From the NCBI GenBank assembly GCA_002340325.1, contig DDLV01000033.1, positions 1 through 13,544 on the forward strand: a stretch of DNA of 13,544 bases. Direction: 5' to 3'. Below are positions 1 to 6,878 of this stretch, piece by piece. The notes beneath the pieces were generated by a model that saw only the letters and a list, made by a program, of their open reading frames with translations, ran no database searches and was not told the origin of the DNA. A program made the translations under genes and the position numbers. The DNA is from Glaciecola sp. UBA2563. GTDB taxonomy: Bacteria; Pseudomonadota; Gammaproteobacteria; Enterobacterales; Alteromonadaceae. The stretch's first letter is position 1; every line of letters begins with the position of its first letter.

Positions 1-5
1 TCCAT

Positions 6-112
6 GGGCGCTCTGCGAAAACATCCATGTTTTCGAAGCTTTCAAATATTCTATTCCTACAATTAACTGTGATTCAGATATTTATAAATTTAACAACAAT
101 AAACGCGAACAT
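6..112. repeat. Partial copy of palindromic MITE-like repeat (family A)
   Basis: This stretch aligns without gaps, over roughly 107 bases, to the reverse complement of one half of the complete element at 4840-5030. The shared core starts GGGCGCTCTGCGAAAACATC and continues through a small hairpin (CGAAAAC / GTTTTCG) into an AT-rich outer arm. The other half would lie left of the window edge, so this copy is cut by the window or is a natural half-element. An open reading frame over 27-239 lies partly on this repeat and is not considered a gene. Confidence 0.75.
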
Positions 113-160
113 TGCCTTCAAGAGTTGTATTTGGCAGCTTGCTGCTATTGAATATGTCCG

Positions 161-199
161 AAAAACGAACAAGCCTAACAATCAACGATGTCAGGCTTG
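161..199 (-). terminator. Rho-independent terminator of the DUF2282 gene
   Basis: Read on the minus strand, an 11-bp stem (CAAGCCTGACA pairing with TGTTAGGCTTG, one G-U pair) closes an 8-base loop and is followed by TTCGTTTTT. It lies about 60 bases after the stop codon of the DUF2282 gene. On the plus strand the G-U pair becomes an A-C mismatch and no U-tract follows, so the signal is directional. A second weaker hairpin (ACAGTATC / GATACTGT, 207-237) lies between the stop codon and this terminator. Confidence 0.75.
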
Positions 200-257
200 C
201 AGAGTTACAGTATCAGAAAGGGGACGTGAGATACTGTGACAATAAAACAAAAGCAGA

Positions 258-548
258 TTAGCTATCTTCTTTCTGCATTTTCTCCCAAATTTCTTTGGCT
301 TCTTCTTTGCTAAAACCACCGAGGTCAGCACAAGTACCACCGGGGACTAGCTTCCATTCGCCGACATCATTATCAACAGTTGATTGGCCTGCACAGCTGT
401 GCGTACCCGCCAGGTTTGCACAATCATTTTCGCCTGCAGCTGCGATGCCGTAGCACTTTTCTTTTTTCTTTGATGCTTCTACAGCATCAACAACACCAAT
501 TGTCATAACGCTTGCAAGTGCAGCGGCAACAGCGATTTTAGATTTCAT
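258..548 (-). CDS. DUF2282 family small exported protein (BufA1-like bufferin precursor)
   Basis: A 96-residue protein with a Sec-type leader (about 1-25: short basic start, alanine-rich core, cleavage probably after VEA), then a short mature part with four cysteines at 32, 43, 52 and 73. The pattern KCYG..(A)AG.NDCA...HSCAGQST...W..VP.GTCA is typical of DUF2282. Family members are now described as BufA1 bufferins, peptides modified on cysteine by a DUF692 (BufB) enzyme with a BufC partner and linked to copper handling. Neither partner is seen here, and a terminator follows, so the gene seems to stand alone. After the last cysteine there is a charged, probably helical tail of about 20 residues. 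The ATG at 548 has a good ribosome site (AGAGGA, 555-560). Family assignment is firm; modification and metal binding are inference. Confidence 0.88.
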   Translation of the reverse strand: MKSKIAVAAALASVMTIGVVDAVEASKKKEKCYGIAAAGENDCANLAGTHSCAGQSTVDNDVGEWKLVPGGTCADLGGFSKEEAKEIWEKMQKEDS

Positions 549-567
549 AAATGTTCCTCTTAAATAT

Positions 568-586
568 TTGACGCTATATTCGTCAA
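568..586. promoter_or_regulatory. Perfect inverted repeat upstream of the DUF2282 gene
   Basis: Minus strand reads TTGACG-AATATAG-CGTCAA, two perfect 6-base arms around a 7-base spacer. It lies 8 bases upstream of the ribosome site of the DUF2282 gene. It could be an operator or a small leader hairpin. TTGACG could also serve as a -35 element, but no good -10 follows at the right distance. Confidence 0.4.
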
Positions 587-606
587 GTGGTTTTGTACGG
601 ATGATT

Positions 607-636
607 TAGATAACGATAGTCTTATCACAACACCAA
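607..636 (-). promoter_or_regulatory. Candidate sigma-70 promoter of the DUF2282 gene
   Basis: Minus strand shows TTGGTG (631-636), an 18-base spacer and TATCTA (607-612). Transcription would start near 600, giving a leader of about 50 bases that carries the inverted repeat at 568-586. This is a match by eye only. Confidence 0.35.
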
Positions 637-718
637 TGTTTGGTATTTTAATAGACCTACATTAGTTTAAAAATCTTTCATTCGCTATATTATTTTTTAT
701 AACAAAGTTTGACGCTGC

Positions 719-1993
719 CTACGTAACGATAGATTTGGTGGAGAATTCAGCAGAAAGATAAGATCGGCTTTGTACAATTTCGCGCAGGCGGTTTGTTGCT
801 TCTAAAATATCAGCGTAACTTAGAAACAGCGGACTAAACCCAAGTCGCAAAATATTCGGTGCCCGATAATCTCCTATTACTTTGTGCTTAATTAGCGCTT
901 GGCAGATCGCATAAGCATGCGGATGTTGATAAGCCAGTTGCCCATTTCTATTGGATTGCTGTAAATCAGTTAGTAACGAAAACTCAATGTCTATTTTAAA
1001 TTCGATTAAACAACGATGAAAAAACTCACTTAATGCGACAGATTTACGCCAAATATGTTCAAGCGCTATCCTATCAAATACATCAAGTGCCGCATCAAGG
1101 ACGCTCATTGAGATAATCGGCGGTGTACCAGAAAGAAACTGCTGTACACCGTCAGCAGGCTCATAGACAAGTGAAAACTCAAATGGATGTTTGTGTCCCA
1201 TCCACCCGCTTAATGGTTGTTTGCATGTTGGTTGCCAACGCTTATTAACATATAAAAATGCAGGCGCGCCTGGACCACCGTTAAGATATTTGTAAGTGCA
1301 ACCTACCGCAAAATCAACATCCAAATCATTCAAATGCAACGGCAGAACGCCCGCACTATGCGCAAGATCCCAAAGCACCAAGATATTATGTTGATGTGCA
1401 AGCGATGTTATTTCGCCCATATCAAAAAACTCACCCGTGCGAAAATCAACATGCGTTAACATCAACACCGCAATATCGTGACCTCGTTGTTGTATAACGT
1501 TGACTAGCGATTGTGGTGAAAGCACCAACAATTCGCAGTGCTGTTCAGTCAATAAATCAGATAACCCTTGCACAGTGTATAAATCGGACGGAAAGTTAGT
1601 ATCAGTAGATACAACGAGATGACGCTTTTTGTTAATCCTAAGTGCGGCACTCACCAATTTAAATAAATTAACAGAAATTGAGTCGCAACATATGACATCT
1701 TGCTCATCACATCCTAGCATTGGTGATAACTTCTTACCCACAGATTGGGGCAGTCCAATCCAATTGTGCACATTCCAACTCGAGATTAACGATTGCCCCC
1801 ATTGCTCTTCCACTACCTCTTTTGCGCGATTGGATGCAGCATTGCTCATTGGTCCTAATGAGTTACCATCAAGGTAAACGACATCATCAGGTAACGTGAA
1901 TGCGGATTTGGACGATGCCAAAATGTCTTTAGCATCAAGTTCGGTTGCAAGCTGGGACAGGATTTCGTAGCGTTTTGTATCCGCTTTTTTCAT
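719..1993 (-). CDS. kynU: Kynureninase (PLP-dependent L-kynurenine hydrolase)
   Basis: A 424-residue, full-length fold-type I PLP enzyme that cleaves L-kynurenine (or 3-hydroxykynurenine) to anthranilate (or 3-hydroxyanthranilate) and alanine in the cytoplasm. Landmarks: YLDGNSLGP (40-48), NFPSDLY (133-139, phosphate/cofactor region), the Asp/His pair in LWDLAHSAG (D209, H212), and the Schiff-base lysine K235 in GCTYKYLNGGPGAPAF, all as in known kynureninases. The ATG overlaps the stop of the upstream hydrolase gene (ATGA), and there is little ribosome site, so translation is probably coupled. With the formamidase-like neighbour it makes a short tryptophan-degradation unit; tryptophan 2,3-dioxygenase and anthranilate-using genes are absent here. 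No clear terminator is seen between its stop and the DUF2282 gene. Confidence 0.95.
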   Translation of the reverse strand: MKKADTKRYEILSQLATELDAKDILASSKSAFTLPDDVVYLDGNSLGPMSNAASNRAKEVVEEQWGQSLISSWNVHNWIGLPQSVGKKLSPMLGCDEQDVICCDSISVNLFKLVSAALRINKKRHLVVSTDTNFPSDLYTVQGLSDLLTEQHCELLVLSPQSLVNVIQQRGHDIAVLMLTHVDFRTGEFFDMGEITSLAHQHNILVLWDLAHSAGVLPLHLNDLDVDFAVGCTYKYLNGGPGAPAFLYVNKRWQPTCKQPLSGWMGHKHPFEFSLVYEPADGVQQFLSGTPPIISMSVLDAALDVFDRIALEHIWRKSVALSEFFHRCLIEFKIDIEFSLLTDLQQSNRNGQLAYQHPHAYAICQALIKHKVIGDYRAPNILRLGFSPLFLSYADILEATNRLREIVQSRSYLSAEFSTKSIVT

Positions 1994-2943
1994 TGCTTTA
2001 TGATCGATAATAGTTGTGCAAACGCCGTAGTGTTTGGATGAATAAAGTCAAAGTGACCTGCCCCATCTATGCTTATTAGCGATGCGTTTGCGTGATGACT
2101 GTAGTTACCTTTTACTATTTGGTCATTCGTTCCGATTAAAATGATTGGAGCCTTGCCTGTAGAGTATGATTTGTTTTTTATCGTTGCGCGTTGATACTCG
2201 TTAGGCTGCTTGTCAGGCATACCTTGCATAAATTGTTGCGTAGCCGATTGGCAACTATTCTCGCCCTTTGCATAGGCAACCAAATCTACGATAGGCGCCA
2301 ACCCAACTATTGTTAATCCAGGCCAGTCCAGGTGGTAACCAGCAAGAAGCGCCAAATGACCGCCGGCACTATGTCCAATTAAATAAACTCGACTATTTTT
2401 GGCAACATTGTTTTTGATGGTATTAAGGGCATTGTTGACATCGTGAAAAGCTACTGGCCATTCTCCTCCGTTACCTGTTCTTCGATACTCGATGTTGTAT
2501 ACATCAAAACCGTGATTATTTAACGCAGTCGCAAACGCACGGCTGTGCGCAATATCAAAATTGCTCAACCAACAGCCACCGTGAATGTTAATGACAACGT
2601 TGGGCGTTCCTTTACTTGAATTCGGTTTGCTATTGGTTTTCGTCTCTTTATTTACATTGGAATTGGCATGGGAATCAGCATGGTCTTCCGCTGGTTTATA
2701 GATAGACCCATTGGGGTACTTTTCAGCATAGTTGTTTTTAGCATAGTACACTTCAATAAACAGATTTTCCGACAGCGAACCTTTGGCATACGATATTAGG
2801 TCATCGGGTGACTCAATCGGCTGTTCCAACACATCATTGTATCCAACATCAAACAACAGATCTGGTTCGCCTGCGTGTAAACTGTTACGGGTAATGCCGG
2901 CAATTAGCAATATTAAGGAGTATCTAATTATAATTGTTATCAC
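1990..2943 (-). CDS. Alpha/beta-hydrolase, probable kynurenine formamidase (arylformamidase-like)
   Basis: A 317-residue esterase-fold protein with the oxyanion motif HGGCW (121-125), nucleophile elbow GHSAGG (S192), acid D274 (GTNDQIV) and catalytic H297 (GAGHFDFIHP), so the triad is complete. This HGGxW type includes animal-type kynurenine formamidase, which hydrolyses N-formylkynurenine; the overlap with kynureninase supports that role. Two oddities stand out. The N-terminus (about 1-24, ending SLHA-GEPD) looks like a signal peptide or anchor, although the pathway is normally cytoplasmic. A polar low-complexity stretch rich in N, K, S and H (about 84-114) separates the N-terminal region from the HGGCW strand. 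The start is a GTG; an in-frame TAG directly precedes it, so no longer form is possible, and GAGAAAG lies 6 bases upstream. A general secreted carboxylesterase is the alternative. Confidence 0.8.
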   Translation of the reverse strand: MITIIIRYSLILLIAGITRNSLHAGEPDLLFDVGYNDVLEQPIESPDDLISYAKGSLSENLFIEVYYAKNNYAEKYPNGSIYKPAEDHADSHANSNVNKETKTNSKPNSSKGTPNVVINIHGGCWLSNFDIAHSRAFATALNNHGFDVYNIEYRRTGNGGEWPVAFHDVNNALNTIKNNVAKNSRVYLIGHSAGGHLALLAGYHLDWPGLTIVGLAPIVDLVAYAKGENSCQSATQQFMQGMPDKQPNEYQRATIKNKSYSTGKAPIILIGTNDQIVKGNYSHHANASLISIDGAGHFDFIHPNTTAFAQLLSIIKQ

Positions 2944-3011
2944 CTAAATCTTTCTCATGATAGTTACGTTTGAGGGTATAATTGTGCTTTACACAGTGCA
3001 TATTGACCATT

Positions 3012-3026
3012 GTTAAGTTGCTTAAC
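3012..3026. promoter_or_regulatory. Perfect palindrome in the divergent kyn/yjbQ intergenic region
   Basis: GTTAAG-TTG-CTTAAC, 6-base perfect arms with a 3-base centre, lies between the divergent starts of the hydrolase (2943) and yjbQ (3132). It is 69 bases upstream of the hydrolase start. A TTATAC-like -10 for the minus strand lies between the palindrome and the hydrolase gene. This suits a regulator site, but the regulator is unknown. Confidence 0.35.
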
Positions 3027-3131
3027 TTGTTGATAAACGCCCCGGTAGCGTTCGAGGGAACGATACACACTACGTTCTTCGCAGCGCTGGCATTATCACT
3101 AAAGACGCTGCAAAAACTAGCAGGAAATAGC

Positions 3132-3542
3132 ATGATAGAACATCAGCCAATCATACTTCGTCCATATCCAAGAGGTTTCCACCTTATTACACGCGAAGTA
3201 ATGAATCAGATCGACAAATTACCCGACAACGGTATCTTTCACCTCTTCATTCGTCATACATCTGCATCTCTTACGATCAATGAAAATGCGGACCCGACAG
3301 TGAGGCACGATTTTGAAGCACACTTCAATGAATTTGTACCCGAAAATGCCTACTACTACCAACACACGTTGGAAGGCAGTGATGACATGCCAGCTCACCT
3401 AAAGGCATCTACGTTGGGCGCTAGCATTAGCTGCCCAGTGATTGAAGGTAAATTAGGTTTAGGAACATGGCAGGGAATTTATCTTGGCGAGCATCGTAAT
3501 AACGGTGGCGCTAGGTCGTTGATTGCAACCATTTACAGCTAG
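3132..3542 (+). CDS. yjbQ: YjbQ family protein (secondary thiamine-phosphate synthase type)
   Basis: A 136-residue single-domain protein, the usual length of the UPF0047/YjbQ family. Diagnostic segments are GIFHLFIRHTSASLTINENADPTVRHD (from about residue 36), then DDMPAHLKAS, and LGTWQGIYLGEHRNNGGAR near the end; the conserved histidines and acidic residues form the family's probable active site. E. coli YjbQ has weak thiamine-phosphate synthase activity when overproduced; its normal role is unclear. I chose the ATG at 3132 because AGGA sits 6 bases upstream and homology begins there. The reading frame is open 50 codons further left, but that part lies in the divergent promoter region and does not resemble the family. 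It converges on the phosphatase gene with a 12-base gap. Confidence 0.92.
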   Translation: MIEHQPIILRPYPRGFHLITREVMNQIDKLPDNGIFHLFIRHTSASLTINENADPTVRHDFEAHFNEFVPENAYYYQHTLEGSDDMPAHLKASTLGASISCPVIEGKLGLGTWQGIYLGEHRNNGGARSLIATIYS

Positions 3543-3554
3543 AAGTTTTTTGAG

Positions 3555-4742
3555 TTAGTTTAAATGCTGTAGTTCTGCGAGTTTTATCGTGTTCGTTTGT
3601 AATACACGATTGTTGAGACCAAGTGCAGTGAATACAATTTGAGAATCTAAAAGATTTTCCGCCCAATGAATATCAATTGTTGCATAGTGCGAATCTCTAA
3701 CGGGCTCACCAATACGGTATTGATTCACCTCATCAACCTCGCGATATGACTGATTGATCCCAGAGGAAGTAAAATCCCAAAGTGGATAAGGAACTGCCAT
3801 ATCAAAACTGCCGTCATCTCTAGATACTTCCATTAAATGGCGATCACCGGATAAGAACACAACACCATTTGCATTCGTTTGATTGAGCAGCTCGTACAAT
3901 CGCTGGCGTTCATGCGGCATGTTACCCCATGATTCCCACCCGTGTTCATTCGCTACAACCTGAATGCTGCTGGCAATCAGCCTTATATCTGCGGGCTTTT
4001 GGAGTTCGCTTTTAAGCCAATCCCATTGTTCATCTCCGAGCAGACTGCGCTGTGTGTCGGTAGTTTTAACATAAGGACCTTTGCCGTTGACTCTGCCCTC
4101 TGGCTTAAGATCTAGGCGGTCTCGATGATAGCGTGTATCAAGTAACAGAACTTGTATCTTTTTACCTTTACTTTCAATGAGCGTTTGATTGTAAACCCCC
4201 TGCCGAGTCCTTATCGGATGGTCTTCAGGGTAATCAAAAAAATCCATGAATGCTTGTTGGCTTTCATCTTTTAAACCAAACTCTCTGCCGGCGTCATTTT
4301 GGCCATAGTCGTGATCATCCCAAGTGGCGAGTATGGGCACGGTGCGTTTGAGCTGCGCAAATCCCTCATGTTTACCTAATCGCACATAGGCATTTGCAAA
4401 GTCATCTTTATTCGTCACTGCGCTCATAGTGCGATTACCATCACTATCAATCTTGATATCTGCGTATTGATTATCGCCTATAAAAAGGAACAAATCTGGC
4501 TGTTTGTTTAGAATATCAAACCATATGGGTTGCGGCTCTCTATCCTTTGCGCAAGAACCAAAAGCAAGGCGAAAATCCGGCAATATTGATACAGATGCAG
4601 TTGCCTGTAGATTAAAATTCCACAAACAGAATATGATAAAAAACGAAATGAGTGTCCTTGTAAAGCAAGTCAAAAAAACATATAGAATTAATATTTTTTG
4701 ATTCTTGAGACTTTCAATTTTTTGAAAAAAAGACCGCGACAA
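3555..4742 (-). CDS. PhoD-like metallophosphatase (alkaline phosphatase D family)
   Basis: A calcineurin-like phosphoesterase of the PhoD type, about 395 residues, exported or membrane-anchored. In the longest reading (start 4778) the motifs are FGSCAKD (73-79), FIGDNQYAD (99-107), WDDHDYGQND (153-162), LLDTRYHRD (212-220), SGDRHLMEVSRD (310-321) and WDFTSSG (334-340), which supply the metal ligands of the family. A hydrophobic segment (about 29-57) forms a signal peptide or anchor, followed by the QATASVS region. Start choice: GTG 4778 and ATG 4757 have poor ribosome sites, whereas TTG 4742 has a perfect GGAGG (4751-4755) 8 bases upstream, and a promoter candidate would start transcription near 4778. 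I therefore prefer the TTG. Substrate is unknown; phosphodiesters or phosphomonoesters are likely. Confidence 0.87.
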   Translation of the reverse strand: MSRSFFQKIESLKNQKILILYVFLTCFTRTLISFFIIFCLWNFNLQATASVSILPDFRLAFGSCAKDREPQPIWFDILNKQPDLFLFIGDNQYADIKIDSDGNRTMSAVTNKDDFANAYVRLGKHEGFAQLKRTVPILATWDDHDYGQNDAGREFGLKDESQQAFMDFFDYPEDHPIRTRQGVYNQTLIESKGKKIQVLLLDTRYHRDRLDLKPEGRVNGKGPYVKTTDTQRSLLGDEQWDWLKSELQKPADIRLIASSIQVVANEHGWESWGNMPHERQRLYELLNQTNANGVVFLSGDRHLMEVSRDDGSFDMAVPYPLWDFTSSGINQSYREVDEVNQYRIGEPVRDSHYATIDIHWAENLLDSQIVFTALGLNNRVLQTNTIKLAELQHLN

Positions 4743-4784
4743 GTAATTGCCCTCCATTGCAAATTGCACTTTACTCACCCGTTA

Positions 4785-4812
4785 AAGATAGTGCAGAATT
4801 TTGAAGCATCAA
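4785..4812 (-). promoter_or_regulatory. Candidate promoter of the PhoD-like gene
   Basis: Minus strand TTGATG (4807-4812), 16-base spacer, TATCTT (4785-4790). It would start RNA near 4778, which makes the furthest-upstream GTG start effectively leaderless and favours a start further in. Confidence 0.4.
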
Positions 4813-4839
4813 CCAATTCATCTTTAAAATTAGAGGTTT

Positions 4840-5030
4840 TGTTCCCGTTAATTGTTGCTTAGTTCCCAAATATTTGATTCACAGTTGATTATCGGAATAG
4901 GACATTTGAAAGCTTCGAAAACACGGATGTTTTCGCAGAGCGCCCAAGGACGGGTTTACAGCGACTTTCAAATGTCCTATTCCGATAATTAAATGTGCGA
5001 AACATCTATCAACAACAATTAGCGGGAACA
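4840..5030. repeat. Complete palindromic MITE-like element (family A)
   Basis: A roughly 191-base element with no coding capacity. The outer ends are inverted (TGTTCCCGTTAATTGTTG against TGTTCCCGCTAATTGTTG), and a 25-base perfect inverted pair lies inside (4888-4912 and 4965-4989). The central part (about 4913-4964) holds a small hairpin CGAAAAC / GTTTTCG and the GC-rich GCAGAGCGCCC. One half matches the element at 6-112 in opposite orientation. No clear target-site duplication is visible at the ends. It occupies most of the gene-free gap 4779-5151; apart from it and the promoter candidate I see nothing else there. Confidence 0.8.
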
Positions 5031-5151
5031 TAGCCAAACTAAAAAAAGACGTTAGTGAAAACCTTTTTAATCTTGTTCAGCTTTGGTTCAGGTTGCATTT
5101 CATATGATATAGGCAGAGTTAAGCAATACCCTGAATCGGTTGGAGAAAATC

Positions 5152-5808
5152 ATGAAGTTTATAAACGTACTGAAGTGTACGCTTTTGGCCTTTTGTATAA
5201 GCGGTGTTTTATACAATCCTGCACTTGCCAAAAAAGGTTATCATGACAAATGGGATGATCATCGAGATCGTCATTACTACGGCAATGATAGACACGGCTA
5301 TCAAATCAATAACAGTAATTACGCGCGTGGACGCGTTATCGATGTTGTACCTATCTATAAGAATAAGAAAAGGCGCCAGCAGAACTGTTGGTTAGAACCT
5401 TCACCCAGATATCAGCGCCAGCACTATAATAATCTTAACAATCACCAGCACCGAAGAAACGAGACGATAGATACTATAGCGGGAGCTGTGATTGGCGGTG
5501 TTATTGGTAATCAATTTGGTTCTGGAAATGGCAACAAAATTGCTACCGTTGCAGGCGCTGTTATCGGCGGTAAACTGGCAAATGACTATACATCGAATGG
5601 TTATAAACCGTCACAAATAAAGCATCACCGAAACAACGGTTTCGTAGAGGTCTGCGAAAACAACGCAGGACACGGTAACAGACATTTCGGAAAGATAACT
5701 GGGTACCACGTTACCTATCGATACAAGGGTGATATCTATCGCTCCATCACGCGAAGGCATCCTGGCAAATATATCGATTTGGTGGTCAGTGTTATCCCCC
5801 GTGAATAA
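5152..5808 (+). CDS. Exported glycine-zipper (2TM, 17-kDa-antigen-like) envelope protein
   Basis: A 218-residue protein with a signal peptide (1-26, cleavage after ALA). A His/Asp/Tyr/Asn-rich segment follows (27-60), then the strand RVIDVVPIY (61-69), a cysteine at 79 (NCW), and a basic glutamine/asparagine linker. Next is a glycine zipper (about 108-145: TIAGAVIGGVIGNQFGSG, then a second AGAVIGG repeat), C168, and a C-terminal domain ending YHVTYRYKGDIYRSITRRHPGKYIDLVVSVIP. This architecture is common in proteobacterial envelope proteins of unknown precise role; C79 and C168 could form a disulphide. The ATG at 5152 has GGAGA 6 bases upstream; the TTG 12 bases earlier overlaps that site. It precedes the PepSY gene by 47 bases on the same strand, so it may belong to the same operon as the PhoP/PhoQ-like pair. 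Confidence 0.85.
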   Translation: MKFINVLKCTLLAFCISGVLYNPALAKKGYHDKWDDHRDRHYYGNDRHGYQINNSNYARGRVIDVVPIYKNKKRRQQNCWLEPSPRYQRQHYNNLNNHQHRRNETIDTIAGAVIGGVIGNQFGSGNGNKIATVAGAVIGGKLANDYTSNGYKPSQIKHHRNNGFVEVCENNAGHGNRHFGKITGYHVTYRYKGDIYRSITRRHPGKYIDLVVSVIPRE

Positions 5809-5855
5809 TTGATAAACTTATGTTCGTAAGAACCTAACTGACTGGAGACACGGCT

Positions 5856-6116
5856 TTGATAAAGCGCGGTATATTACAGCTATTTTTACTTGTTTTAATA
5901 AGTGTGGGCAGTTCATCACTGGTTGCTTTTGAAAACACAATTACAAAAAAAGAAGCTGTTGCAAAGGTCGTCAGTGAGTATCCAGGTAAAGTACTAAGAA
6001 CCGCTACTGTGCAGCGTCAAGGTAAACAGTTTTATCAGGTTCGCGTACTAATGCCCGACGGACGTATTATCAATGTACTTGTCGATACTGAAACAGGCCG
6101 GTTGAGAAAGCAATAA
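5856..6116 (+). CDS. Small exported PepSY-domain protein
   Basis: An 86-residue protein: basic start and hydrophobic leader (1-24, cleavage probably after SLVA), then a single PepSY unit (about 28-85) with ITKKEAVAKVVSEYPGKVL followed by the strands YQVRVLMPDGRIINVLVD and TGRL. PepSY domains are found with two-component systems and peptidases and are thought to bind or inhibit proteins in the periplasm. The start is a TTG with GGAG 8 bases upstream; there is no ATG near the N-terminus. Position directly before a response regulator and kinase suggests it is an accessory or target of that system (inference). No terminator is evident in the 69-base gap that follows. Confidence 0.85.
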   Translation: MIKRGILQLFLLVLISVGSSSLVAFENTITKKEAVAKVVSEYPGKVLRTATVQRQGKQFYQVRVLMPDGRIINVLVDTETGRLRKQ

Positions 6117-6185
6117 TACAATAGAGCCTGTTTTTCGTTAATGCTTGTTTTTCTGTAATAATAATGTCGATGGTGTAAAAGTTAG

Positions 6186-6878
6186 ATGCGATTGCTACTG
6201 GTAGAAGATGAAAAAGTGTTAAATCAGCAATTGACCAGACAACTCAGCAGTAAGGGGTTTGCCGTTGATGCATGTTTTGATGGTGAAGCTGGTTTGTTCA
6301 ATGCCCTTGAAATCGATTACGACATTGCCGTGATTGATATTGGTCTTCCAAAAATCGACGGATTTGAGCTTGTCAATCGTATCCGTAAAGAAAAGTCGTG
6401 GCCTATTTTGTTATTAACCGCAAGAGATCACTGGCAAGACAAGGTAAAAGGGCTTAACTCGGGTGCTGATGACTATCTCGCAAAGCCGTTTCAAGTCGAA
6501 GAATTAGTTGCACGCTTACATGCTCTTATCCGTCGCGATAAAGGACAAACAAATCCGATACTCGAATTTGATGGCTTACGTATCAATACGAATTTATCAG
6601 AAGTCAAAGTGCATAACACAGCTATCAAACTTACGGCATTCGAGTATAAAACGCTCGAATATCTCATACGACATCCGAGGAAAATCATCTCAAAAACTGA
6701 ACTAACTGAACATCTTTATGCACAGGATTTTGACCGTGACTCCAATGTTATCGAAGTATTTGTAAAGCGATTGCGCCAGAAACTAAGTCCAGACCAACAC
6801 GATAAATATATCCAAACAGTGCGCGGTCAAGGTTATCGTTTCGCTCATACCAACGAGCAACATGTTAGCAATAAATAA
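6186..6878 (+). CDS. OmpR-family response regulator, PhoP-like
   Basis: A 230-residue regulator with a receiver domain (1-about 118) and a winged-helix DNA-binding domain (about 125-222). The acidic pair E7/D8, phospho-acceptor D51 (VIDIGLP), T78 and K100 (KPF) are all present, so phosphorylation should be normal. Segments LTARDHWQDKVKGLNSGADDY and KLTAFEYKTLEYLIR closely follow enterobacterial PhoP; the C-terminus has the usual TVRGQGYRF. It is followed by, and overlaps for 17 bases with, the kinase gene, its evident partner. The ribosome site is weak (GGTG about 10 bases upstream). Target genes are unknown; the upstream PepSY and glycine-zipper genes are candidates. Confidence 0.95.
   Translation: MRLLLVEDEKVLNQQLTRQLSSKGFAVDACFDGEAGLFNALEIDYDIAVIDIGLPKIDGFELVNRIRKEKSWPILLLTARDHWQDKVKGLNSGADDYLAKPFQVEELVARLHALIRRDKGQTNPILEFDGLRINTNLSEVKVHNTAIKLTAFEYKTLEYLIRHPRKIISKTELTEHLYAQDFDRDSNVIEVFVKRLRQKLSPDQHDKYIQTVRGQGYRFAHTNEQHVSNK

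Noticed and set aside
27..239. Plus-strand open frame of 70 codons
   Set aside because: It starts inside the palindromic repeat, runs through the terminator hairpin of the opposite-strand gene and shows no domain.
2982..3131. 50-codon extension of yjbQ
   Set aside because: It lies in the divergent promoter region, does not resemble the family, and the ATG at 3132 has a proper ribosome site.
2924..3133. Minus-strand open frame upstream of the hydrolase
   Set aside because: It covers the divergent promoter region, overlaps the hydrolase start and resembles no protein family.
3533..3577. TACAGC / GCTGTA pair between convergent yjbQ and phosphatase genes
   Set aside because: Six-base arms around a long loop without a well-placed U-run are not a credible terminator.
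5055..5246. Plus-strand frame with a lipoprotein-like start
   Set aside because: It has a poor lipobox and ribosome site and overlaps the well-supported glycine-zipper gene in another frame.
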